64,000 bases of DNA, taken from assembly GCA_013397865.1 (NCBI GenBank), contig VZTI01001771.1, positions 1-64,000 on the forward strand, read 5' to 3'. Within the stretch, counting starts at the first letter, position 1. Each line of letters opens with the position of its first letter. The position numbers and the translations under genes were made by a program. The DNA is from Struthidea cinerea (lineage: Eukaryota > Chordata > Aves > Passeriformes > Corcoracidae). Shown in pieces: positions 34,409 through 47,200 of this stretch. The notes beneath the pieces were generated by a model, which saw nothing but the letters and a program-made list of their open reading frames with translations, was not told the origin of the DNA and searched no databases.

Positions 34409-37400
34409 AGAGGAATGCAGGGCTGTGAGAAGGCAGAGCATGATCATAAAATACATGGACCTTAAAGTTCATGTGGTGTGTTATGGAAAATCAGTGCACT
34501 TTTACTAAGACAAATGTGTAGGTGCTAAAAAGCTAGAAGCAGAGAAATTCTTCAGCCTTTTCTCAATATTCTGTGAGAAGACTGTCTTTCCCATGTAAAC
34601 TATTTTAAACAAGGTCACAGTTTCATGAACTTCTTGCACTCACAAGCTGTTTTGCAAGATTGTTATGGCTTCGACTTTGAAAATATTTTGGAATCGGTAT
34701 CTTAAGACTTGGCCAATCCTCTCAAGGAGTGGATGGCCGAAGAACCAATTACCTATTGCCACTCAACACACTTTTGCGATCTATCCTATATAGTAGTCAG
34801 AAAATTATTAAAGAAAAGCTTCGGCTTCCACTTGTTCATGAGCCTGGACTCTGTGTCGTTTTCTTTATGCGCCTCAGACATAACAGCGACACACAGGCAC
34901 AATTGTACCCCTTTTTCTCATTTGGTCATATTGTCCTCTAGAAGTTGCAAGAAAACTGCAGCTACTCATGCACAGCTGGCTCTGGAGTGATGAGAGCTGC
35001 AGGGCAGTCACAGGCAAAGATTGATTTCAGGAAGTCTGGATAAGAGCATGTAAATTGGTAAAACTAGAAAAGCCAAGCAGTCATTCTCTAGCTCTTTCTG
35101 TTTTTATGTCCTAGAGTCAGAGACCTTTAGTACAAAATATATAATGAAAAGTTTCCTTCATGAACTGCACATTTCACAAGTAACAATCCTGGGGTCCAGA
35201 TTCATGGATAAAGCCCCATTTTAGAAATAACTGGTAAGTTGTTGAATTTCAAGAAACTTCCTTCAGTTTTTTGCAGACTGAAAAAAAAAAAATTGATGTG
35301 AACTGTAGTGAAATATTTTACTGCTTTCAGTCCCCTAGAGGGGCTCCCTTCTGCTTAGGCTCCAGCAGAGTCACTGGAAGGAGGCAGGGAAGCTCGCTTT
35401 GCTTTTCCTTCTCCTCTCAGGACTAGATAGAAAAGACTAAAGCCTTCAAGGCACTCTTCCAAATACTGTCATTAGTGGCTTTGGGCATTCATCCTTTCCT
35501 GCTCCCCTTTGCCTACCCCTGCACTTGCCCTCTGTAGAGTAAAGGTCTCCTGCATTGTAGTAGCAGCTCTCTAAAATGGGTTTTCTGGGTCTCTGTCCTG
35601 TTTATTTTAATTTCCTTGTTGGTCATTTTACCTGCCTTCCAAAAACAAACACCACATTTAGAAGTTACCTGCAGTGTATTAAGTCTCAGCAGGAAATGAG
35701 ACTACATTCATTAGGGGGGAAAAAATGTTATTACCTGAAATATCCTGTTCTTCTGTCTCAGGATTTGAAAGAATGAAACTCCTACACTATGCACAACTTA
35801 AACTCATTTGCAAGGTGGCTATACTTGAAACGCCAGCCACAGGAATGACGCTGGCTGCCAGACTGGGAGCAAGCCCAGCTTTATTGCACACATAGGCAAT
35901 TCTGATTCTCTCCGTGCTGCAATTGACTCTGCAACTGAGAGGGATAAACCTTAATATCTGAGAGGCTGGGTTTAGAACGTTTCCCTCTACACCAAGGTTT
36001 GACTGACCATTACTGTCACTAATCTCCCAGCAGGACTCTCTCCGTGATCAAGAACATCCTCTCTCCTGCTGAAGACCTGATTTTGCAATTCAGGCAGCTT
36101 CAAAATTCCCACTGTAGCAGTTTGGATGTACAAGAGATGCAAGACTGCAACATGTGATGGGATTCTGCACTAGCCCTCTGTATTTTAACTCTTCATACTG
36201 CTGTCCAGGATCTTAGAGTTCAGCACCATCAGTGCTGATTGCTTCTATTATCTCAGCTGAAAATAAATAATGTTAGGTTAATAAACTTCCTTTTATTACA
36301 TGAAAATTACACAACTATTGTGAATACAGGTCAAGGCATTTGCTCCTGGTTTTAGAGTACCATAGATAAAATCCAAAGTTAGTGAGGGCAGATGCAGTCC
36401 AAATATGAACTAGGGGAAAAGGAAGGATGCTGCAGCTGCAGTCACAGCACGTGCTTGGGGAGCATCACCTCTCCTTCTGCCCTCTAGCCTAAAGTGGTGT
36501 CAAATACTGGAGCTAAATACTCTCTGGCTGCTGCAGTGTCTGAACTTCTCTCCTGCTTTAGGAAAATGCAGTTGTTGAGAGACCAAATCATCTGGGACTG
36601 CCAGGAAGGATCACAGAGCCGCACTGAGAACATGGTACCACAGTAAGAAGTCTCGAGCTGCCAATACCATGACATGAAGTGGGGAACAGGGTCTAATGCT
36701 CAGTGACTAAGGTCGCCCTCCCTAGTAAATCCTTGCCTGATATATGATTTCAATACAAGTTTGAATGGATTTTCTAAATATCTAGAAAGCTTCCATATCA
36801 TACGTGCCACCACAAAAACAGAAATAATGGGAAATGTTGATTTATCAGCACAGGAATTTTTCTAAGTTCAGCTTGATCTGTTTTTCTGCTGATTATTCCT
36901 CCAAAATTTTGGAAGGTAGAACATTGCTGGCTGAAATATTCTGTGACCTTCTTCACTGGGATGGGGGAGCACTGGCTAGGCAAAGAAAAACAGATTTTGT
37001 ATGTATTTGAGTCAAAGTCTTTCATACATTGTAGGATCAGCTGTAAGTCCAAAGTAATTATACAGACTGCTATGTTAAAATGTGTTAATACTGTGGGGTT
37101 TTTTAATAGAATCATTCTACAGGGACCCCCACAGCCTTTGTTTGACATAATGGCCATAAGTCTTTAATGTGGAATTAAGATTACAAGGTCCCTTCAAAGC
37201 AACAGATTGAACAAAAGCCTCTGCTTTTGGCATTTTCATCATGAAACGATTTTGAGTAAATTTTCCCTCAAGCGCTAACTGTATACTGTTGTATTGATCT
37301 TCTGGATCTTGAAATAAAAGTGTGATTTTCCCAGAGCCTGCTTGAACTAAATTATTATAAAAGACAAGAAAGGTACAGCATTACATTGCCTCATTACTCT

Positions 37401-40192
37401 CACCATTGACTTTCAGTTAAGAAAATCTAGCATATTCAAAATGTGCCCATCAAGGATCACACAGTCTAAGGTAGCTTCTCCAGCTATTGTTTGATCTTCA
37501 CAAAAAAGTATAATTTTTGAGTTTTTTTTTTTAGGTTCATTAGTATAGACTGCAATTCTGCCCACCAGTATTTATAAGTTGCTGCCACAGAAACTACTAT
37601 CGCATCAAAATGTATTAAAACAGCACTATCAAAAGTGCTTCAAAGGCTTCCTTGTACAGAGGCTTGGGTTGTCACTTTTTTTAAGAATAAGTGGCCAATG
37701 TGATGTTCTCTATAATGCTTCTCTAATATCTCTGGCAGCTTGAAAGAATGAATTTTTGTATATTGCAACATATTGGTTTGCTTCAGTAAGAGGAGACTTC
37801 TCAATGATTTTTCAGTCTGTTTGCTCATATTATTATGTTTTTTGCTAACCCACAGGCCAGGAAGGCACAGTTTATGTCTGTCTGTGTGTCCTTTGCCTAG
37901 TGTCCAGCACCATGGCTCCTTTTTGGTTTTCTAAGAGTTGGGTGTACTTGTACTGCATTGAAAATGTGACATGAGTCCAGTTCAGTCATGGCTAATTGCC
38001 AGGTGTAACAGGTAAGCCACTATCCTGTATGTCCTCTTTTATAACTGATACTAGTTAGTATGATAGATGAACAGTTTTGTTTATTCTAAGTAAGTTTTAA
38101 TGAACAATACTGTAGTGAAATTTTGCAACAGTGGGTTTAGGACATGAATGTAGTCACTATCACTGAAGCCATTTCCCCAACAGCATCACCAAAGTTACAG
38201 CAGACACCACATCTGAGAACAAAATTCCTTCACATTACTCATGATCTATTTCTTCAGCATTTCTCACTTTCAAAAGCACAGCCTCTTCCTACAACAAGGA
38301 GTGGCTCCCTCGTTGTATTTTAAAGGGCACAACCAAAGGTGCTTTGCACCACCTTCTACGGTAGAAGTGTGGGAAGAGGCTGCTGAAGCTTCTGTACTGT
38401 GTTACAGAACATTTGTCTAGCCTGCGCATATGAACATACACCATTTGCACAAGGGGAAAGCACCACTTCTCTTGCAAGTTCCCTGTGGGACCATGAACTT
38501 ACCTGAACCCTTGCAATATATTGTACAGTTTTAATACAGAACATGTTTACAAAGCTCCTTTTTTCTTTCATTAGTGTCTGCATAATATACTCTCTACCCA
38601 GTGCATAACAAATCCCCAAACAAGCTTATAATATGCATATGTAAATATTTTCTCAAAAGATTAATGCCTTCAGGTTTTTGCAGATTATGTTCCATATCTT
38701 CACACTGATTTAAAGTCAGATTTCCCACATTTTTGGTAAGAAAATACTTTTTAATTATTGTTTATCTAGAATGTATTTTCCACTCTGAAATCTTACAATA
38801 AAATTGTAAGCCACTGGTTTATCAAGATCTGTATGTTGTTGATGATGAAGAAGTTGCTTTCTCTTACACAGACATTTTAGAATTGTCTGAGATGAGTTCT
38901 TTCAGGCTTTGCATGGGCAGCTTTTCTTTTTCTGCTTGGAAGTCCTACCCTCCTTGCTAGGAAAGAAAGGCATGCTTCTGATGCTGCCCTCTAATGCTAG
39001 GAACCACTGCTCCTGCAGCTTTTCCTTTCTTGTGCTGCTCTGCAGAGTGGCAACAGTCAGTCTAGGAATGACAGCACGGTTGCCATGGAGCCATGTGTGC
39101 CACCGCATGAACTTGGCCCTTCCCAGCCAAAAGTCATCAGCGCTCCTGCCCCAAAGTACCTCCCAGCGCTGGCCCTCAGTGCCAACTGCAGATGATGAGA
39201 TAAATTACTTCCTTTTCCTGCAAACCACTCATCTAATCTCTGCATTTGATTGGAAATTTAACCCAGCTGGCTCCTGCCTTCAAATGAAACCTAAAAAACC
39301 CCAAGTGATAAGCAACTGGCCATCAGATTATCTAATCACAGTCTATGTCCTGGGACTGCAGCACTTTCAGTTTGGTCAGACCACTTACACTACCCAGTGT
39401 CCAAACCCCGTCATGAGCCAGCTTTAACCTGGGAGCTTAGGAAGCACCAGGGGGACTGTGCAATAACATACTAGAGGACAGAGAAGATGGAAAAACTAGT
39501 GCTTGTGAATCAGGGAATTCAATTATCTTTTGAACTGTAAAAATGGCTGTTGTACACAACCACTGTCTCCCCTAAAGATGTTACACAGCCTCTCTCCAGG
39601 CTATGGAAACTGTGCCAAAAGCACAAAGTTCACTAAGGATGTTATCCGCCTCTTTGCCTTTTAATGAATCAACTGACTAACATTTATTTTAAAAACGGGT
39701 CATATTTACAGGCATTTTTCAAAGGCATTTTCAAAGACAGTTTGATGAGAGTGTGACTGAGTTTATTGCAGAGACAGCCTTTGTTTGCAGAGTGTTTCTC
39801 CAGGGGCACAGGCTGGCAGCCTCCCTGCACAAGTCACACTGGGCACAGTATCTACAAAGTGACTTGGATGCGTGCATGAAAATTAGGCTCCATGAGAGTC
39901 AACTTGGGCAACAAAAATAATATCTACAGTCACCATCTTCTGCTGCCTAACCTCTAAATTCAAGACTCATTGTCTGTTTTTAATTTTGCACTCATGCATA
40001 TAGAGGTGATTTCTAAGAAATTACTACTTGCCATCTCAAAAAACCTTTTTTGCTAAACTACCCTTTGGTTCTGTACAAGTTTAAGCTATTGTGAGGACAG
40101 CTTCTCTTGGTTCCCATCAACACTAACAGTATTAATGCCATTTGTGCAAAGGAAATTCAGAAGAGAAGCTCAAAGAATGTGTGTGGTTTAAC

Positions 40193-40214
40193 TGTGTGTG
40201 TGTGTGTGTGTGTG
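40193..40214 (+). repeat. (TG)11 microsatellite
   Basis: Eleven uninterrupted TG units. Confidence 0.97.
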
Positions 40215-43200
40215 GTAAGCATCCCGTGTTTCAGGTGGCATCTGTCTGCATCCTTGAAAATAAAAAGGCTCATACAATTTCACTAATGGGGTGGTACAGC
40301 TGTGCCATTTTTTCTGCCTCAAGCCTTGACAGGCGTCTTTGTTTATATGCGGGGGCCCTGTTTGAACTGTTGCCTGGTGTCCTTGCTTTGTAGGCTGGCA
40401 GGAGAGGTTTTTGGGTTTGTTGCTTTTGTTTTGTTTTCATTTTCAGAAAAAGTGGTAACTTTTTTTGCGTCTGTTACTGTTGACAGTAATAACTTCTCTA
40501 GTCCAGGCTCTCGTCATATGATGGCCAGAGACAAAGGATTCAGCTTCAGAAAATTGTGTGGGTTCTCACTGAGTCCCAGAACTGGGGAGGTGCCAAGCAG
40601 CAATAAAGTGCAGGCTTCACCCTGGGATGCTGTTGTGGCAGGCAGCCTGCTCCCCTCCAGCCCAGCTTCTTCTCAGTGGTAACTGTTAGGGGTTTATGCT
40701 GAATATCAGGAGGTCTAAAGCAGGTATAAACCAGAACAGTTCCAATATTAAAAGTGACCTAACAGTGCTCGTTCAGGACATGGCCTTGTGTGTTTACTTC
40801 CTGCTGACTGCATGTTTTAACTGTGCAGCACCCCTTTGGTGATACCACCCTTACTCTTGTATGAGAAAAGGCAGAAAAGGAATAACGTTGCTTTCCCAAG
40901 ACCATAAAGAGAGAATTTTCACTTGTTTCCAAAGATACAAAAAACAGAGAAGGAAAAACCTCTTCAGGCTCAGGCTTCTTTTTGAAATCACACCTTGGGG
41001 CATTTGGGTACCATCCACCAGCTCATCACGAGCTGGGGGCTGTGCCCATCTCCTTCTCTGTGTGAAGTTTTCCCAGTTTCACTTTTCTGCAGTAAGAATG
41101 GGGAAAAAAATCACTGAGACACACGGCAGAGTAGGCCCAATGACATGCTGACTAATGGTGCTTTGACATCATCCAACAGATTTTATAGAGATGAAGATCC
41201 CATCAGAAATTTGTCAGCAGTAGTTTAGGAAATACTTGCTGAAGATTTGCAGAGTTAAGAGCTTTGTGGGTGTTTGCTGTTTGGCTATCTACCTAAACAA
41301 ACAGCTGGTGCAGCTGGAATCAAGTCAGGGAAGTTGTTACTAATTGAGATTCTTCGGGCATGTCTCTGCTCCAGGCACAGAAATGACTGTGCTGGAGCAT
41401 ACTGGTATCCCAGCTATTTTTAAACCACCTAGCTCGGTACTGGAGGAAGTAAGTTACAGTAGCACAGAGCTCATCATGGATTCATTTACCCAGCTTTTTG
41501 GCTCAAATATTAGTGCCAGCAGGATTAACTAAACCCTTTTAAAATGAGAAAAAGAAGATAAAGGGACTTGATTCAGCAACGGTCTTATTCAAAGAGAAAA
41601 CTCACAGTTGCTTGCACTAGGAGCTATGACAGGTTACATTGATGAAGACGAGAAGACAAGAAGCTTAAATCTGCTGCAGTGGACAATGAGGTGAGGGATG
41701 GGGGGGCAGGGAGCCAGTAAATACAGTGCCCGCTGTGGAGAAGGGTCTGGCCTTCACTGTGAATCCTCTATGTCACTGCAAATGGAAAATGTCACATGGG
41801 AATAAAGGAGACTCCTATTAAAAAAGAGTCATTGGGGTAATGTGCACTAGAAGAGGAGGAGGGATTGTGTCTGGACTTATCTGCAAGGAGCTATATGTGC
41901 TGCAAGAGCTCTGACTTGCTGCTTCTGGAAGACTTTTCTAACTCCAGTGTTAAAGGTCAGGGACCTTTCCCACATTCCCAGTGCTAGCTGGCAGAACCAC
42001 CCCTTTGTAATGATTTCTTTTGAACAGTGACTTGTTTTATGCATGTGACTCTTGCCTGTTAGGAGCTGGTCAGACAGGCAGGAAATAGCCCAAAGCAGTC
42101 AAATGCTCATGTGTGGTAATGGCCAAGAGGAAGGACATAGTCCCACTCACCCAATAAGCTATTGACCTACCCCTAATCTGAGATTTATGCCCCTTGCTAG
42201 CTTGAGAGGCAGTGAGAATAAAAAGTACAATAAACAAAAATGTAAAATATAAAATGGAAATACCCAGTAAACTTCAGACCTCCAGCAGGAGCCACTCTAC
42301 TTGCTGGGATTGCAATCTGTCAGAACAGGACTTGCTGGAAAAGCAGTTTCTTGTAAAAAGCTGCCTTCTTGTTCAGAACATTTAGGGCCCTGGCTGAGGC
42401 ACAGACTGGGGCTGGGTCCTCACAAACGTAAAAGTGAAGACTAAGGAGCTGTACATTAAGAAGCCTCCTAAAGCTACGCCAGCCGAGTCCGAAGGGGAGG
42501 ACAGTAGAAAATGTATCCAGCTATTAAATGGAGAGAGGCCCTACAGTGCACCACAGCAAGAGTGAGCAATGTCATTGCTGCAGCACAGCACAAGCCTGGC
42601 AGACTCTAATGAGACAGGCTGACTAACAGGGAGCGGATATGGGAGACGTTCAGCAGGAGCAGGCCTCAACCTTGGAACTGAGCCCAAATTCTGTAGCAGA
42701 GAGTAGTAATGAGAAAGGCAAGATCAAAGGAGACAGCTCTAACAAAGAGGTGAAAGAGATGGGTAAAGACACGTGAGCACTTACCAAGCACTCGGCTCCT
42801 CGGTCCTTGCTGCCCGCTTGACCTCGTGTTCTCCTGACTCTCTCCCATCATCTCCGTACACCTGAGCCTGGTGAGCAGGGACAGCCTGTAGCTGAGCTAG
42901 TGTGGGTATGTACAGCACGCCTGCTTGATACATCCACAGCCATTATGCATGGGTAATTTTTATTACCCAGGGGCATTTCTCTTTTACATATCCCTAGCTC
43001 AATTTTTACTGAAATCATTTTCTTTTTTATTGGCCTCTTACATTGTTAGAGTGCCCATGATTTCCCCAAGGTTAGATGATGAATGACAACACATCATACA
43101 AAGACAAAATACAGGCATTTGCCAACTATGAAACGGATTATTTTTTATTTGATATGTTTCCTTTTCTTGTACAACAATGATAAGCAACCTTGATGGGATG

Positions 43201-43429
43201 AACAGTACAAACAGAAGTTTAACAAGCTCTCTTCTGAATCCAGGATCACACAAAATATAGATTTAGTAAAGATACTAGATTTCTACTAACATGACGGACC
43301 TTCAGAAAATGGAGTAACTATTATAAAGGCAATTTCAAATATAATCAGCTGAGTTCAGTTCTGCAATTAGTTGTGCCTGGGCAGACGGCTGAGTCCCTGA
43401 GAGGTTCCAGTGACCTCAGTAAAATCAGT

Positions 43430-43480
43430 GGGAATCTAGAGACCTTTAATCTCTAGATCTGGGAATCTAGAGACCTTTAA
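43430..43480 (+). repeat. Direct repeat of 20 bp with 31-bp period
   Basis: GGGAATCTAGAGACCTTTAA occurs at 43430-43449 and again at 43461-43480 without mismatch. The spacer holds CTCTAGA, an inverted match to TCTAGAG in the repeat. Confidence 0.95.
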
Positions 43481-43976
43481 CACTATCAAATGCAGGCTCA
43501 ACTCCTCATTAGTTTAAGGATCTCCTTTTCCCATGGCCTCTCCCTCAGACCAGCAGCACAAACACCAAACAGGCAGCAGTGCCCCTTTCCCTCCCACTCT
43601 CCCATCTCCTTGTGAGCATTTGATAGCAGCAATAGCTCCCAGCCAACCCTGTGCTGGAGGCAGCTTTTGTACAGACAGTATTTTCTGTTCAAACAGGCAT
43701 TCCCAGCTGCTCCTGGGGAACAGAACAAGAATATCATTGCTTTTCTGGCTGAAGCTGTGTGATCTAAGCCAAACTTCAATCTGACCAATAGGTCTTGCCT
43801 TAAAAAGCCAGGCAAGAAGTAGCAAGCAATGTGTGGGTGCCCACAGGCAGGTACCTGGGGTGACAGTGCTGCTGCACCCGCAGGTGGAAGAGGACCAGGG
43901 ACATTATTAATCCAAACATAAGAACAGATGTTTCCTCTCAAACATATGCAGATTACACGGGCAGCAGCGATTTGGC

Positions 43977-43980
<4 letters not shown>

Positions 43981-44012
<32 letters not shown>

Positions 44013-44022
44013 AGAGAGAGAG
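43981..44022 (+). repeat. Poly-A tract followed by (GA)n
   Basis: Twenty-nine A, then alternating GA for about 13 bases. It is a microsatellite that may have grown from a retroposon tail. The sequence before it is not recognised. Confidence 0.9.
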
Positions 44023-44244
44023 AAACTTATATTCAGATTAGAAAAATAAAGTAAAAGAGAGATGGTTTGAACTATTTTATTATGTCAAATACTTCCAGAA
44101 AATCCCATTATCAAAATGTCCAAGTGGACACTGCTATACTCACTGGTCTGAAGGTGAATATTTTGGTGGTAGTACGGTAGGATATGCAACTACCAAGTGC
44201 TCCACACACTCCAGAAGTACTTCTAATCAAATACTATTCACCCA

Positions 44245-44287
44245 CTTATCCATACCTATCCATACCTGTCCTTACCTATCCACACCA
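44245..44287 (+). repeat. Short tandem repeat, unit about 10 bp
   Basis: Variants of CATACCTATC (CATACCTATC, CATACCTGTC, CTTACCTATC, CACACC) stand head to tail in about four copies. Confidence 0.85.
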
Positions 44288-47200
44288 CACTGAAGGGAGA
44301 GCAGATAGCCAATTTTACCTCGCCTTCTTCAGTCCTGGCTGCGGAGGGTAATGAGCTGCCACCTCAATTTTATCCCCCTTTTTGAAGAACAGATCCCAAA
44401 CTCAGTGAAGTTCACTGAAAGACTTCAGCTGACCCAGGGCTTTGGTTGATCCTTCTACCCTAATATCTTCTATTACTAGGATGGGGAAAAAAGAGATTCT
44501 TTTGTTTAAAAAAATACCAGAAGAACAAAAAATCCAGCAGAATAGAATTCTGAAGTATCAAACATAACTAACAGGGCTCTAAGGAGAAGGACAAAGCAGA
44601 AAGCATAAATAACATGTAACCCAAAAGGACCTTAGAAACAAGTTACGCGCCTGAACTTTTGAACTCAATCTTCCCACTGTACTATCACGTATAAAAATGG
44701 TATGATTGATGGACTTGAAGTTCACATTTCAAATTTTGCAGATGAGATTAAATTAGAGAAAACATCCAAACCATTTCTAATACCATAGAGGTGTTAGACT
44801 GATTATACACTTCGATTAATAAATGGTAATTGTAGATGCACAAAGACTTTTAAGTCTTCAAGCAAAGGACTTGCAGAAGAAATAACTATTATTTGGAAAG
44901 GCACCGGAGCAATCTACCTCATAAAAGAGATAAAACTTACAGTGCAATATTGTTAAGGTTTTCAGCCAATGTACATATGAAATGAAAAAATAGAAAATCA
45001 GATTGCAAAAGGAACAATGGAGAGATAAAAGGAGCCACAGTTCAGACTAAGTTTCAGACATCACTGAAATAAAAATATATTTTCACTGTACCAGTAGCAA
45101 GCAGAGAAAGAGTAATATAATTAAGGGGTGCTCAAACACACAGTGTAAAACCTCTGCTATCACTTGGAAGAGTCAACAGTAGAAAAGACTATTCCACACA
45201 GGGAGTCAAGGCTCAGCTACACAACACTCCAGGTACCGCCAGTTCAACGCAACCAAGCCAGCACAACACACCAACTGAGGAGGGGTAACTCAGGTGTTTG
45301 CCCTGTCTTGAGAATATTCATGGACTGATTCATTCAAGGATTCAGGTAGGCATCAAGCTCCTCATGGTGACTGTGTGTACCAGGTCAGCACAAAAGGTAC
45401 AAATCGGTGTAAGTCTTCTGCTGTTTTTTAGACAAGTTGAAAATGGGAATCCCCAGTGTTTCAGGATTAGGTAGCAAGTGAAAAGGATACAAATGGAGTA
45501 GCTATAAAATCTCATGATTGATCTAATGTTTCTGTGCGTAAAGTGGGCTTTTATATCCAAAGTTCTGCCAATCATATAGAAATTGCTGACAAAACAATGA
45601 TAATCAAACTAAGGGTTTAGAAATGCAGTTTTTCTTGAGCGATCATAATATTGATAAACAGACAGGCTGAGTGCTACGAATGCACAAGCCTGCCCATACC
45701 AGGTGCAAGATTTCTGCTCTTGCCTACACATACATAACCATGGTTGACTCTCACCTGTGTTCCTTTGATTAGAACTATTTATTTGGGATTTTTTAAAGTC
45801 TTCATAAAAGTAGCATATATTCTATGGAGAAGTGAAATGATCAAAGTATTTGCAATGCCTACTACCTTTTGTAGTCCTGGAGCAATCAATATTAGACGTA
45901 GTATTATCCAGCATTACTGTACCAGAGCTGTGCTGCGAAAGCTTAAGGGAAAGCAGTGTTGGATCAGCTGTGAGGGCCAATGAGAAACACATGCCACTCA
46001 CCAGAATTTGTTTAATCTACAAAATGAAGTCCTTTTGTTCACATGCAGCAATGGTTAAGAAGTATTACATCTTGATCTATCTGTCTCAAAAACGCTGTGC
46101 GATTTCCAAACCTCCCTCTACCCTTGGCATTTGCAAAAAAGGAAAGCTTCCTGCTATTCATATCATGTATATAATCATATATCCTAAAAAACTGGTGGCA
46201 CAGCAGTGCAGTAGCCAAGGGCTTGCGTAGCAGTAAGAGCAGCTTCTTTCACACATGCAAGCTTTGGGAGTTTGAATTGAAGCACAGCATTTATTTGTTC
46301 ACTTGTGGACAAACATGGAACCTACTGAGAGAAAGCTAACTGGAGAACAGCAGCTTAAAATACGATCCTAATCTTACAGGCCTCAGGTGAACCTCTTGAA
46401 TGTGGGAAATGAGAGTTCAAACCCTTTTTGTGGTGAAGAAATCCCTTGCCTTCTAACCAACACCAGTTCATAAAAAGGAAATTTGAATGGATCTATTGGG
46501 GGACAACTCGTGGCAGCAGGGGAGACCTGCACAAACCTGGCCTCCTGCTCTCTGCCTTGCCTATCTCTGTAGTAAGAAACCAGGGCCCATGTTGAGACAA
46601 TCTGCCTGAAAATCCCGCCTGAAATCAGTCCATTCGACTAAAAATATTTTAGCAGCATCTCAGTTGGAAGTGAGTTCTTGTGTAGTCTTCTAAGCACCAA
46701 GACATTCCTGTGTAAGGACTCCAGCCGTAGATGTTCATCAGGAAAACCTCTCTCCAAAGTCAGCGTGCGGAGACTGCCAGATCACACCCTGACACCACGG
46801 AGTTCTCCCCACCGGCCGAAGGGGGGTGGCATGGTGTGTGCACGGCACTGCTTGGTCTATTTCCAGGCCCGGTGGCTGAGGCTCTGTGGCCAGAAGAGAG
46901 TTGGGATCATCCCTGCGAGGGGCAGGCAGTGTCAGCCACACGTGGCCAGCACGGCAGCAGCCTCCTGGGAAACTCCTGACCTCCCCAGTGCCAAGCACGC
47001 TTGGGATGATTCCCACGGCAGACTGCTCAGAACTGTGTAAAGAGCAATCAAAAGACCCCCTGCTGCAAATGAACCATCTTAATTCACTCCAGGACCTGAA
47101 AGCACTTTTGAGACAGAGTTCTAAGAAATAGAGCTCGTTCTTACAAAACCTGTAAATTTTTAGTCCTAGCAGATTTGCCACCAAGTCTCATAATAAAAAA

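Noticed and set aside
38909..39427. 172-codon plus-strand open frame, considered as a neighbouring gene's exon
   Set aside because: No known domain or motif, no convincing splice borders, and a competing frame on the other strand. A GTTGCCATGG match to an X-box half inside it is too short to count.
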